A stretch of 64,000 nucleotides of DNA from Leptolyngbya sp. O-77 (GTDB lineage Bacteria; Cyanobacteriota; Cyanobacteriia; Elainellales; Elainellaceae): the NCBI RefSeq assembly GCF_001548395.1, contig NZ_AP017367.1, positions 4,997,001 to 5,061,000 of the forward strand, in the 5' to 3' direction. A program made the position numbers and the translations under genes. This document shows, in pieces, positions 35,855 to 43,381 of this stretch. Position 1 is the first letter of the stretch, and every line of letters begins with the position of its first letter. The notes below the pieces were generated by a model, which was given only the letters and a program-made list of their open reading frames with translations, had not been told where the DNA came from and did no database searches.

Positions 35855-36037
35855 ATGGCCCAAGTTGTACTTGGAGAAAACGAAGGAATTGAATCGGCCC
35901 TCCGCCGCTTCAAGCGCAAGGTTTCTCAAGCAGGAATCTTTCCAGATATGCGGAAGAATCGCCATTTTGAAACGCCGATTGAAAAGCGGAAGCGCAAGGC
36001 GTTGGCAAAGCGGAAACTGCGCCGGAAGCGTTTCTAG
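35855..36037 (+). CDS. rpsU: Ribosomal protein S21
   Basis: 60 residues starting MAQVVLGENEGIESALRRFK. The basic C-terminus KRKRKALAKRKLRRKRF and the family core RKVSQAGIFPDMRKNRHFE-type sequence leave no doubt. S21 binds the 30S subunit near the anti-Shine-Dalgarno sequence. The ribosome-binding site GAGGAGATGG is just before the ATG. Frames extending further upstream (from 35807) are not used. Confidence 0.95.
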   Translation: MAQVVLGENEGIESALRRFKRKVSQAGIFPDMRKNRHFETPIEKRKRKALAKRKLRRKRF

Positions 36038-36306
36038 AAGTGATGTTGCTAGAGAGCGGGTTGATCTTTTTCAAAGCCCCTTTTCTTGAGGTCTATCAAT
36101 TAGGCTGAATATAAACCAACCAATGCTGTGGGTCGTTGTGGATTTTTGTCTGCACGCGCACAGCATTTGTGTTTGAAATGGAGATTTGGAGTGGAGATTT
36201 GGAGCTTGTGCGACGGTAAGGGGTAACATGGTTAGCTGACGGCAAAAGGAAAGGCAGACATGCTGCTCGTGGAGTGGCATGTTTTGGATGTAGGGCGGAT
36301 CGGCCG

Positions 36307-37062
36307 ATGATCATTGCGATCGCCAATCAGAAAGGCGGCGTTGCAAAAACCACGTCTACAATCGCGCTGGCGGGTCTGCTGGCGGAGGAAGGGCCGTGCC
36401 TTGCCGTAGATCTCGACCCACAGGGCAACTTGTCTACAGGACTGGGCGTAGATGCGTCGTCGCTTCCCTACACGACCTACGACGTGATTACCGCGAAGGT
36501 TGGCATTACTGAGGCGATCGCCCCGACTCGGTTTGGACTCAGCCTGCTGGCTACAGACATTTCCCTGGTCAAAGCAGAAAAAGATTTGCTTTCCCAGCCC
36601 GATCGGTTTTATGCGCTGAAAACGGCGCTGGAGCCTGCCAAGTCGCAGTTTGAACAGATTTTGATCGACTGTCCGCCCAGCCTGGGGCTGCTGACGCTGA
36701 ATGCCCTGTCGGCGGCGGACTGGCTGCTGATTCCCGTGCAGTGTCAGTTTTTTGCCATTAAAGGGCTAGAGGGATTGCTGGAGACGATTGACTCAGTAAA
36801 GAGCCGCCTGAATCCGAATTTGCGGGTGCTGGGCGTGCTGCCGACGATGGCAGAAACAAACACGGTGATTACGCAGGACGTGCTGAAACTCTTGCGATCG
36901 CAGCTTGAGGGCGTGCGCGTATTTGACCCCGTGCCCAAGTCGGTGCGCTTCCCAGAGTCGAACATGGCAGGGGAACCGATTCATGTCTTTACCCGCGAGT
37001 GGCGCGTGGTGCAGCCCTACCGGGAGGTGGTGCGCGAGCTGCTGATGCTGGAGGAGGCGTAG
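36307..37062 (+). CDS. ParA/Soj-type ATPase
   Basis: 251 residues. The deviant Walker A is QKGGVAKTTSTIALAG with the signature Lys, switch I region is VDLDPQGNLSTGLGVD, and Walker B is ILIDCPPSLGLLTLNAL. Length and FDPVPKSVRFPESNMAGEPI match chromosomal ParA/Soj proteins. ParA normally partitions chromosomes or plasmids, or positions protein complexes such as carboxysomes and chemoreceptor arrays, with a ParB-type partner. No parB gene follows. Instead a ProW-like permease gene begins 3 bases after its stop. The start ATG 36307 gives the usual MIIAIANQKGG N-terminus. Confidence 0.9.
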   Translation: MIIAIANQKGGVAKTTSTIALAGLLAEEGPCLAVDLDPQGNLSTGLGVDASSLPYTTYDVITAKVGITEAIAPTRFGLSLLATDISLVKAEKDLLSQPDRFYALKTALEPAKSQFEQILIDCPPSLGLLTLNALSAADWLLIPVQCQFFAIKGLEGLLETIDSVKSRLNPNLRVLGVLPTMAETNTVITQDVLKLLRSQLEGVRVFDPVPKSVRFPESNMAGEPIHVFTREWRVVQPYREVVRELLMLEEA

Positions 37063-37065
37063 CGC

Positions 37066-37707
37066 GTGGGCGTGTTTGGGCAGGCGTATGAATATGCACT
37101 GGAAAACTGGGACGCGCTGCTGAATGCGTTGCAGCAGCATTTGTGGCTGGTGGCAGTGCCGCTGGCGGTGGGGCTGCTGCTGGGATTGCCGCTGGGGTTG
37201 TGGAGTGCGCGATCGCCTGCTGTCTCGACTGTCCTCATCAATGGCTTCAACGCGCTGCGGGTGATTCCCAGTTTGGCGATCTTGTTTCTGGCGATTCCCT
37301 ATTTTGGGCTGAGCTTTCAATCGGCGGCGATCGCCCTGACGCTGCTCGTGATGCCGCCGATTTTGATCAGCACCGATGTCGCCTTTCGCACCATCGACCC
37401 GATGATCCGCGAAGCTGCCCACGGCATGGGCATGAGTCCGGCACAGGTGTTGCAGCAGGTAGAGTTTCCCCTGGCGCTGCCTGTGATTATTGCGGGAATT
37501 AAAACAGCGCTGGTGGAGGTAATTGCCAGCGCAACGCTGGCGGCGTTTATCGGCGCGGGCGGGCTGGGAACCTTTATTGTGCGCGGCTTTGCGCTATACG
37601 ACAGCGCCATCTTGCTGGTGGGCGCAGTTCCCGTGGCGCTGCTGGCGTTGGCGGCGGAACTGGGCATGAGCGCCTTGCAGAGGTCGGTGCAGCCCCCCAC
37701 AAGCTAA
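37066..37707 (+). CDS. ABC transporter permease, OpuCB/ProW type
   Basis: 213 residues from a GTG start, five or six membrane helices (WLVAVPLAVGLLLGLPLGLW, LRVIPSLAILFLAIPYFGLS, AAIALTLLVMPPILIST and others). The EAA loop is IREAAHGMGMSPAQVLQQVE, followed by FPLALPVIIAGIKTALVEVI. This is the permease of a glycine betaine/choline/proline osmoprotectant importer. The matching ATPase and binding protein are not in the window, so the system is split. It sits 3 bases after parA and ends one base before the convergent tspO. Confidence 0.85.
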   Translation: MGVFGQAYEYALENWDALLNALQQHLWLVAVPLAVGLLLGLPLGLWSARSPAVSTVLINGFNALRVIPSLAILFLAIPYFGLSFQSAAIALTLLVMPPILISTDVAFRTIDPMIREAAHGMGMSPAQVLQQVEFPLALPVIIAGIKTALVEVIASATLAAFIGAGGLGTFIVRGFALYDSAILLVGAVPVALLALAAELGMSALQRSVQPPTS

Positions 37708-37708
37708 A

Positions 37709-38186
37709 TCAGGCTTCTTCAGGATTGAGCTGCATCATTTCCCAGGTCGTGTAAGTGCCGATGGGACTCCAGATCAAATACGGCAGCAGCAGCCAGGCCG
37801 CCGGCCGCGACAGCGGCAGCAACATGACAAAGAGGGCGATCGCCACCACCAACCCCGCCGCACCCAGCCATAGCCCCACGCGAATTCGCCGCACACTCAG
37901 CATTACGGGCGTATAAAGCAGGGTCACGATTTCCAGGAGCAAATAAACCACCATTAGTCCCCAAGTTTTGGAAGTGCCCGGTTCGCGCTCCCAGATAATG
38001 TAGGCAGACCAGGCGGCGCAGGTAAACACCGTCGTCCAAATCACGGGGATAAATTTCTCAAACGTGAGCCAGTCGGGCCGCCGCAGCCGCCGAAACCAGC
38101 CGCGCCCCCGCGAAGTGGTCACGCTGCCCCAGCGCAAACGCCAGACCCAGCATCACCCCGCCAATCACCATCCAAGATCGAATCAT
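37709..38186 (-). pseudogene. tspO: TspO/MBR family protein, frameshifted
   Basis: The start MIRSWMVIGGVMLGLAFAL (ATG at 38186) is out of frame with the rest, WFRRLRRPDWLTFEKFIPVI, WSAYIIWEREPGTSKTWGLM, LYTPVMLSVRRI and YLIWSPIGTYTTWEMMQLNP. The two parts join near 38126-38137 if one base is removed (GCGTTTGCGCTGGGGCAGC). Reconstructed length about 158 with five helices fits TspO, a tetrapyrrole- and tryptophan-rich sensory protein of the membrane. The aromatic WSPIGTY segment is retained. The alternative start (TTG at 38137) would lose the first helix. Cause of the break is not decidable here. Confidence 0.75.
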
Positions 38187-38336
38187 GGAACCTATAGGAT
38201 TTAATAGAACTTGGGGCGATCGCCCCCGATGATACCCCCTCCCGCTGCTCATTCTAATGGGTTCCGCCAGCTGGGTTCTGCAATTTCCTTAAAATCTGCC
38301 GTTTTGCCACACAAGGCTCTAGGTCTAGCGACTTAG

Positions 38337-39162
38337 GGAGTGTAATCAATTAAGTAAGCTGTAATCAGCAGTGATTCAGCTATCTGACGATTATGACAAC
38401 CCGACGCTACGCCCTGCGCGATGACCAATGGAACGGCTCCAAGATTTGCTCCCTGGACGAGCGGGGCGGTGGGAGTCACAGCAAAGGATAATCGTCTGTT
38501 TGTCGAGGCAGTGCTATATCGATATCGAGCCGGCATTCCCTGGCGAGACTTGCCAGAGCGGTTTGGTCTTTTCGCAAGGTTCACACCCGCTTTCGGCGCT
38601 GGGCAAAGACGGGCGTATGGCAACGGGTGTTTCAGGTGCTGTGTGAAGATGCAGACAACGAATACGCCATGATCGACACCACGATTGTGCGTGCTCATCA
38701 GCATCGTGCTGGGGCAAAGGGGGGGATGCCAATGCCCAAGCCATTGGTCGCAGTAAAGGGGGATTGAGCACCAAGATTCATGCGACTGTCGATGCACTGG
38801 GCAATCCGACAGGCTTTCACCTCACACCCGGGCAGACCTGTGACCTTGATGGGGCTGATGTGCTGCTAGAGAACATTCAAGCTGATACAGTCCTGGCTGA
38901 CAAAGGATATGACGCAGACCAACGGGTGGTTGAGCGACTCCAACAACAGGGCAAGACTGCTGTGATTTCGCCCAAGCGAAACCGCAAGACACCGCGTGAT
39001 TACGACAAGGAGCTATACAAAGCGCGGCATCTGATTGAGAACTTCTTTGCCAAACTCAAGCAGTATCGAGCGATTGCGACACGCTATGACAAGTTAGCCG
39101 AGACGTTTCTGAGTGCAATTTACATGGCGGCTGCCCTTATTTGGCTTAATTGATGACACGCC
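38337..39162 (+). mobile_element. IS5-family element, copy B (826 bp)
   Basis: Ends GGAGTGTAATCAATTA and, inverted, GGCGTGTCATCAATTA. The left flank is TTAG (38333-38336) and the right flank CTAG (39163-39166), sharing TAG and differing in the first base, so the duplication has changed or the minimal target is TA. It is nearly identical to copy A with scattered substitutions and one base missing. The right end lies in the last codons of cobS. Confidence 0.88.
38393..39153 (+). pseudogene. IS5-family transposase, degraded (copy B)
   Basis: Same organisation as the copy A transposase but with an extra defect: GACCAATGGAACGG lacks one G after the start (MTTRRYALRDDQW), so the first frame is lost earlier than in copy A. 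The middle YRYRAGIPWRDLPERFGLFA and the C-terminal part LSTKIHATVDALGNPTGFHL to LADKGYDADQRVVERLQQQG and YKARHLIENFFAKLKQ are present. This copy is unlikely to make an active enzyme by itself. Confidence 0.8.
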
Positions 39163-39952
39163 CTAGGGTACACAACACCAGCACCAGCGCCTCTGTCCAT
39201 TCCACGACTGCGCCGTAGGTGTCGCCTGTGTGTCCTCCTAGGCGGCGATGAAACCAGGCGGGAAGCAGGAGGGCGATCGCCCCACTGCCCAGTCCTAAAA
39301 TCAGGCTCCAGCGCCACAGATCAGGATTTGCCAGGGCGGGATAGAGGCTGAGGACGAGCAGCAGTAGCAAGCTGGGCAACGTATGGGAAAGCGTGGGTAG
39401 GGCTGCTTTGTGAAATGCGCCTTTTCCCGTGGGCTTGAGATAAGGATAGCGGGCGATCGCCACTTGCTGGCTCCAGCGGCCCCAGCCTGCCGCCAGCGTG
39501 AGCAACAGCAGGCGCGGCAGGGCGGGTTCCGCCAGATCGGTCAGGGCGGCAGTTTTGAGCAGGAGGAGGGCGATCGCCGCCATCACGCCAAACGCCCCGG
39601 CACGGCTATCAGCCATCACCGCCAGGCGACGCTGCGGGTCTAGGACGGCCAACCCGTCAGCGGTATCCATCGCGCCATCCAGATGCAGCCCGCCCGTCAC
39701 CCCCACCCATAGCCCGACCACCACTACGCTGCGGGTTAGCACGGGCATTCCCAACTGATTCAAACTGGCATCCACTAGCCCCAGCAGCGCCCCAATTAGC
39801 AGACCAACCACGGGGGCCATGCGGGCGACTTGCGGAAAAGCCGGATGCATCCAGTCGGGCACGGGCAGGCAGGTGTAGAAGGCGATCGCCCCTGCGAACG
39901 TTTGCGCGGCTTCTACTATGCCGACTCGAACCCGCCGAATAATCTGCCTCAA
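39146..39952 (-). CDS. cobS: Adenosylcobinamide-GDP ribazoletransferase
   Basis: 268 residues with several membrane helices. Family hallmarks: FYTCLPVPDWMHPAF, GVTGGLHLDGAMDTADGLAV with the Mg-binding acidic residues, AGAFGVMAAIALLLLKTAAL, YPYLKPTGKGAFH and GGHTGDTYGAVVEWTEALVL. It joins alpha-ribazole to adenosylcobinamide-GDP, the last assembly step of cobalamin. The final residues GRVIN and the stop codon come from the IS5 element inserted at the 3' end. Without it the frame would read ...CTLSR and stop within two codons, so the enzyme is probably intact. No riboswitch was recognised upstream. Confidence 0.88.
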   Translation of the reverse strand: MRQIIRRVRVGIVEAAQTFAGAIAFYTCLPVPDWMHPAFPQVARMAPVVGLLIGALLGLVDASLNQLGMPVLTRSVVVVGLWVGVTGGLHLDGAMDTADGLAVLDPQRRLAVMADSRAGAFGVMAAIALLLLKTAALTDLAEPALPRLLLLTLAAGWGRWSQQVAIARYPYLKPTGKGAFHKAALPTLSHTLPSLLLLLVLSLYPALANPDLWRWSLILGLGSGAIALLLPAWFHRRLGGHTGDTYGAVVEWTEALVLVLCTLGRVIN

Positions 39953-40479
39953 ACCGCATATCTCCTGCGCTCAGTCCTATAAAATCCACACGTAAAATCC
40001 ACACAATCAGCCTTCATGACTAGCACATTTGATCTGGATCTACATCCGCCATGATGCTGACTCATACTGTTCAAGCCGCGCCATAATTTAGGGCATGTTC
40101 TGCTTTGCAAAGCAAAAAATTATGAGGCTAGGCCGCAACCATTACAAATATTAAAAAACGGTCAAAATTGACACCAAAAATGGTTCAAGCTGGCTGTGAG
40201 TGCCCATCCCATGCTCCCCGCTCCCATCAGGATATAAATCTTGAGATATGATCTACACAGGCATCGTCAAGCTAGCCGAGATATCGGTAGATTTGCTATC
40301 TCGCTGGTAATGATTCTCGGCTCTGGCAAATTCTCTAAACTCTAAGCGGCTATTTTCAGGGTTTTGTATTCTTAACTTTGTCTTCGGTCTAGGCTGCATG
40401 GACGCAGCCACATTCGCTGTTCCATCGTCCTCAGCCCATTCCAGATTTGGATTTTGGTGCGATCGCAGGTTTTCTTGTT
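39953..40479. other. Intergenic region upstream of cobS
   Basis: About 530 bases between divergent cobS and a hypothetical gene. Contains a short tandem (TAAAATCCACACGTAAAATCCACAC near 39980-40005) and the 14-bp palindrome TGCTTTGCAAAGCA at 40101-40114 followed by an A-run. AT-rich. Nothing like a B12 box was recognised by eye. Confidence 0.45.
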
Positions 40480-40938
40480 ATGAGTCACGATTCACCATCC
40501 AGCAACCCTCGACTTCCCGCCCCTTGCATTGTGGACACGGGTATCCTGGTCAACAAGCAAGATATGCAGCGCCTCCTGGCGGATCTCCATCAAGTCCGCT
40601 ATTGCTACATCCAGGACGGCGTCCCCGGCAGCGAGAGCGAAGGCTACGTGATGGAAGTATTCTCCGACCCCCAGTGTTCTAGCCTGGTGGCAAACCACAC
40701 GCTCTATCTCAATGTTCAGAGCTTTGATTATCTGGAGCTATCTCAGTTGCCAGAGGGTGAAACCTGCTTTGACCTGGTGCAGGACAATCGCCTGCTGCGG
40801 CTGGTGCCCCTTTCCAACCCGCTGGATGACCAAAACTGTCGCAGGCTAAACGCGGCCGCCCTAGAAGCAGTGGTCACGGAAGTCTTGTCTGCCGGATGGG
40901 ATGTCCGAATTGACGACGAAGAAAATTTCTCAATGTAG
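40480..40938 (+). CDS. Hypothetical cyanobacterial-type protein
   Basis: 152 residues starting MSHDSPSSNPRLPAPCIVDT. Globular and acidic: DMQRLLADLHQVRYCYIQDG, HTLYLNVQSFDYLELSQLPE, ETCFDLVQDNRLLRLVPLSN and a C-terminal helix AALEAVVTEVLSAGWDVRID. No signal peptide or membrane segment and no motif I can name. It lies 18 bases before tgt in the same direction and is probably co-transcribed with it. I chose the ATG at 40480 over an upstream frame without protein character. Confidence 0.65.
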   Translation: MSHDSPSSNPRLPAPCIVDTGILVNKQDMQRLLADLHQVRYCYIQDGVPGSESEGYVMEVFSDPQCSSLVANHTLYLNVQSFDYLELSQLPEGETCFDLVQDNRLLRLVPLSNPLDDQNCRRLNAAALEAVVTEVLSAGWDVRIDDEENFSM

Positions 40939-40956
40939 CGGGCGCTAGAGCAGGTC

Positions 40957-42066
40957 TTGGGTAGTCATTTTTCGTATACGTGTCAGGCGCGATGCTGCGT
41001 CACAAGGGCGCGGGCAGGCGTGTTTCATACGCCCCACGGTGTGGTTGAAACACCCCGGTTTATGCCCGTGGGCACGCTGGCCAACGTGAAAACCGTCACG
41101 CCCGCCCAACTGAGGGGCACGGGCGCACAAATGGTGCTGGCAAACACCTACCACCTGCACTTGCAGCCGGGTGAAGACCTGGTGGCCGAGGCCGGCGGGC
41201 TGCATCGCTTCATGGGCTGGGATGGGCCAATGCTGACGGATTCGGGCGGGTTTCAGGTCTTCAGCCTGAGCGAGATGCGCCAAATTTCCGATGAAGGCGT
41301 GACCTTTCGATCGCCCCGCGACGGCAAAATGATTCAAATTACGCCAGAGCGGTCGATTCAGATTCAGAATGCGCTGGGGGCGGATGTGATTATGGCGTTT
41401 GACGAATGCCCGCCCCACCCGGCCACCTGGGACGAGGTGAAGCAGGCGACCGATCGCACGATGCGCTGGCTAGAGCGCTGTTTTGCTGCCCATGCCCGAT
41501 CCGATCAGGCATTATTCCCGATTGTGCAGGGCGGTGTGTATCCTGACTTGCGGCAGGAGGCGGCGGCGGCGATCGCCCGGTTTGATGCCTTCGGCTATGC
41601 CATCGGCGGCGTGAGTGTTGGGGAGCCGCCGGAACTGATTGAGAAAATTGTGCAGATAACAGCACCGCTGCTGCCGGAAGACAAACCCCGATACCTGATG
41701 GGCGTGGGGACGCATAAGGAAATGGTGCGGGCGATCGCCGCTGGGGTAGACTTGTTTGACTGCGTGATTCCCACCCGGCTGGCGCGGCATGGGGCGGCGC
41801 TGGTGCAGGGCGATCGCTGGAATTTGAAAAACAACCGCTTCCGCCGCGATTTCACGCCGCTAGACGATACCTGCCCCTGCTACACCTGCCAAAATTTCAC
41901 CCGCGCCTACCTCAGCCACCTGCTCCACGCCCGCGAAATTCTGGCGTTTACGCTGATTTCGATTCACAACATCACGGAACTGGTGCGCTTTACCCAGCGG
42001 ATTCGAGACGCAATTCTGGGCGATCGCTTTCACACCGAATTTGCCGAGTGGCTGGGGCAAGACTAG
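40957..42066 (+). CDS. tgt: Queuine tRNA-ribosyltransferase
   Basis: About 369 residues. Family motifs: HTPHGVVETPRFMPVGT, LANTYHLHLQPGEDLVAEAG, LTDSGGFQVFSLSEMR with the catalytic Asp, GGVSVGEPPELIEK, RYLMGVGTHKEMVRAIAAGV, DLFDCVIPTRLARHG with the second catalytic Asp, and the zinc site CPCYTCQNFTRAYLSHLLHA. It exchanges G34 of certain tRNAs for preQ1. The start is uncertain: TTG at 40957 gives MGSHFSYTCQARC, and the expected family N-terminus begins near FSYTCQARC, so no ATG fits. A 14-bp tandem follows the stop, before the convergent M48 gene. Confidence 0.92.
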   Translation: MGSHFSYTCQARCCVTRARAGVFHTPHGVVETPRFMPVGTLANVKTVTPAQLRGTGAQMVLANTYHLHLQPGEDLVAEAGGLHRFMGWDGPMLTDSGGFQVFSLSEMRQISDEGVTFRSPRDGKMIQITPERSIQIQNALGADVIMAFDECPPHPATWDEVKQATDRTMRWLERCFAAHARSDQALFPIVQGGVYPDLRQEAAAAIARFDAFGYAIGGVSVGEPPELIEKIVQITAPLLPEDKPRYLMGVGTHKEMVRAIAAGVDLFDCVIPTRLARHGAALVQGDRWNLKNNRFRRDFTPLDDTCPCYTCQNFTRAYLSHLLHAREILAFTLISIHNITELVRFTQRIRDAILGDRFHTEFAEWLGQD

Positions 42067-42070
42067 TGAG

Positions 42071-42123
42071 GGAGTTTGGATTGGGGAGTTTGGATTGGGG
42101 AGTTTGGATTGGGGAGTTTGGAT
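42071..42123. repeat. 14-bp tandem repeat, nearly four units
   Basis: GGAGTTTGGATTGG is repeated at 42071, 42085 and 42099, with a partial fourth unit to 42123. It begins 5 bases after the tgt stop codon. Confidence 0.85.
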
Positions 42124-42176
42124 GGCTATCGGAGAAATGACTAGATTTCTGAGGATTCCAAATTTCTAAAGGTTGA

Positions 42177-43259
42177 CTACTCTGAGCGCGATCGCCGAAT
42201 TCGGTCAATCTCCCGCTGCAAATCTGCGACTTCACGCCGTAGCCGCTCCACGTCCGCCTCACCAGCAGGCGGGTTAGTGCTGGGCGATGGCGGTTCTACA
42301 TTCACCGTCGGCTCTCCCGCTCGACGATAGTTGCCCGCCCGAATCTGCCGCAGTTCTTCCGATTCCGACCATTCCTTCAGAAAATGCACCCGCTCCACGG
42401 TGAACGGATGCGTCTGAAAAAATCCCTGTGACAGGTTGTTATAGAGCAGAAATTTATAAACCTGGTTGATGCCGTCTTGATCCAGGTTTTGGTAGCGCTC
42501 CGACTGGCGCGAAAACTCTTCCAGGCTTAGCTCGTGGGCATAGCGACTGCTGCCGCCCGCCAGCTTCATCATGTTTTGCAGCACGGGCTTCACGTCGTCC
42601 ATCACCAGCAGCGCCGCCCGATCCGCCGACAGTTCCGCCTTCCGCAGCCATTCGTAAAACGCCAGGATTAGCCCCGTGCTGACGAGGCTGCTCAGCCCGA
42701 AGGTCATTTCCGCCAGCCCCGATGCCGCAGTGATTGCCCAGCTCGCCATCTGGTTGAGCGTCGAGTGTCCACATTTCAGATGCCCCAGCTCATGAGCCAG
42801 CACAGCTTTTAGCTCAGCCTCATCGCTCAGGTCTAGCAAGGCCGTGCTCAGCACGACGCAGGGCCGATCTTGTCCCAGGGCGTAGGCGTTCACCATCGGC
42901 GACTGCGACACAAACAGCGTCGGCTCTGGGGAAATGTCGAGCGATCGCAGGCATTCCCGAAACAGTTGAAACAGCGTGGAATATTGCCGTGGGCCGACCT
43001 CAATCGCATTGCCCAACAGAAAAACCTGGCGCGGCCGTTCGTAGACAAATTCCACAAACCGCCGCGCCACCAGGTCAAACCCTGGCACGCTGCGGAGGGC
43101 TTGCTCGGCCTGCTGATCGAGCGGGTGACGGAAGGCTTCGCTGGAGATTCCGGGATAGACGGGCATAGGAACCAGTTTGGAGGATAAGGATTGAGGAGTG
43201 GACGTAGCCTGCTGAACCTCCGCTACTCTAGCGGCTGGCCGCCGCGTCTGGGGAAGCAT
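42177..43259 (-). CDS. M48-family metalloprotease
   Basis: About 360 residues. The zinc motif is VLAHELGHLKCGHSTL with the third ligand Glu downstream in EWLRKAELSADRAALL. Around it: SPMVNAYALGQDRPCVVLST and AASGLAEMTFGLSSLVSTGL, a hydrophobic stretch that may sit in the membrane. The C-terminus VDVERLRREVADLQREIDRI is a coiled coil, unusual among shorter Ste24/HtpX members. M48 proteases degrade or mature membrane or exported proteins; the substrate is unknown. Start choices are ATG 43259 (preceded by AGAGAAG), ATG 43166, or TTG 43304; the first is preferred. It is transcribed away from smc. Confidence 0.85.
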   Translation of the reverse strand: MLPQTRRPAARVAEVQQATSTPQSLSSKLVPMPVYPGISSEAFRHPLDQQAEQALRSVPGFDLVARRFVEFVYERPRQVFLLGNAIEVGPRQYSTLFQLFRECLRSLDISPEPTLFVSQSPMVNAYALGQDRPCVVLSTALLDLSDEAELKAVLAHELGHLKCGHSTLNQMASWAITAASGLAEMTFGLSSLVSTGLILAFYEWLRKAELSADRAALLVMDDVKPVLQNMMKLAGGSSRYAHELSLEEFSRQSERYQNLDQDGINQVYKFLLYNNLSQGFFQTHPFTVERVHFLKEWSESEELRQIRAGNYRRAGEPTVNVEPPSPSTNPPAGEADVERLRREVADLQREIDRIRRSRSE

Positions 43260-43381
43260 GAAGCTTCTCTTAAACTTTATGGTGGCTTCCTGGCTCAAGG
43301 TCAAGTTTTTTTGTTAAAACTGGTGTTCAGTAGTCCAGCGAATTAGTATATTCGTATTAACCCCTCTGCTCCTGCCCCTTT

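Noticed and set aside
40060..40140. Cobalamin riboswitch for cobS
   Set aside because: Only a short palindrome was seen; no B12-box-like sequence was recognised.
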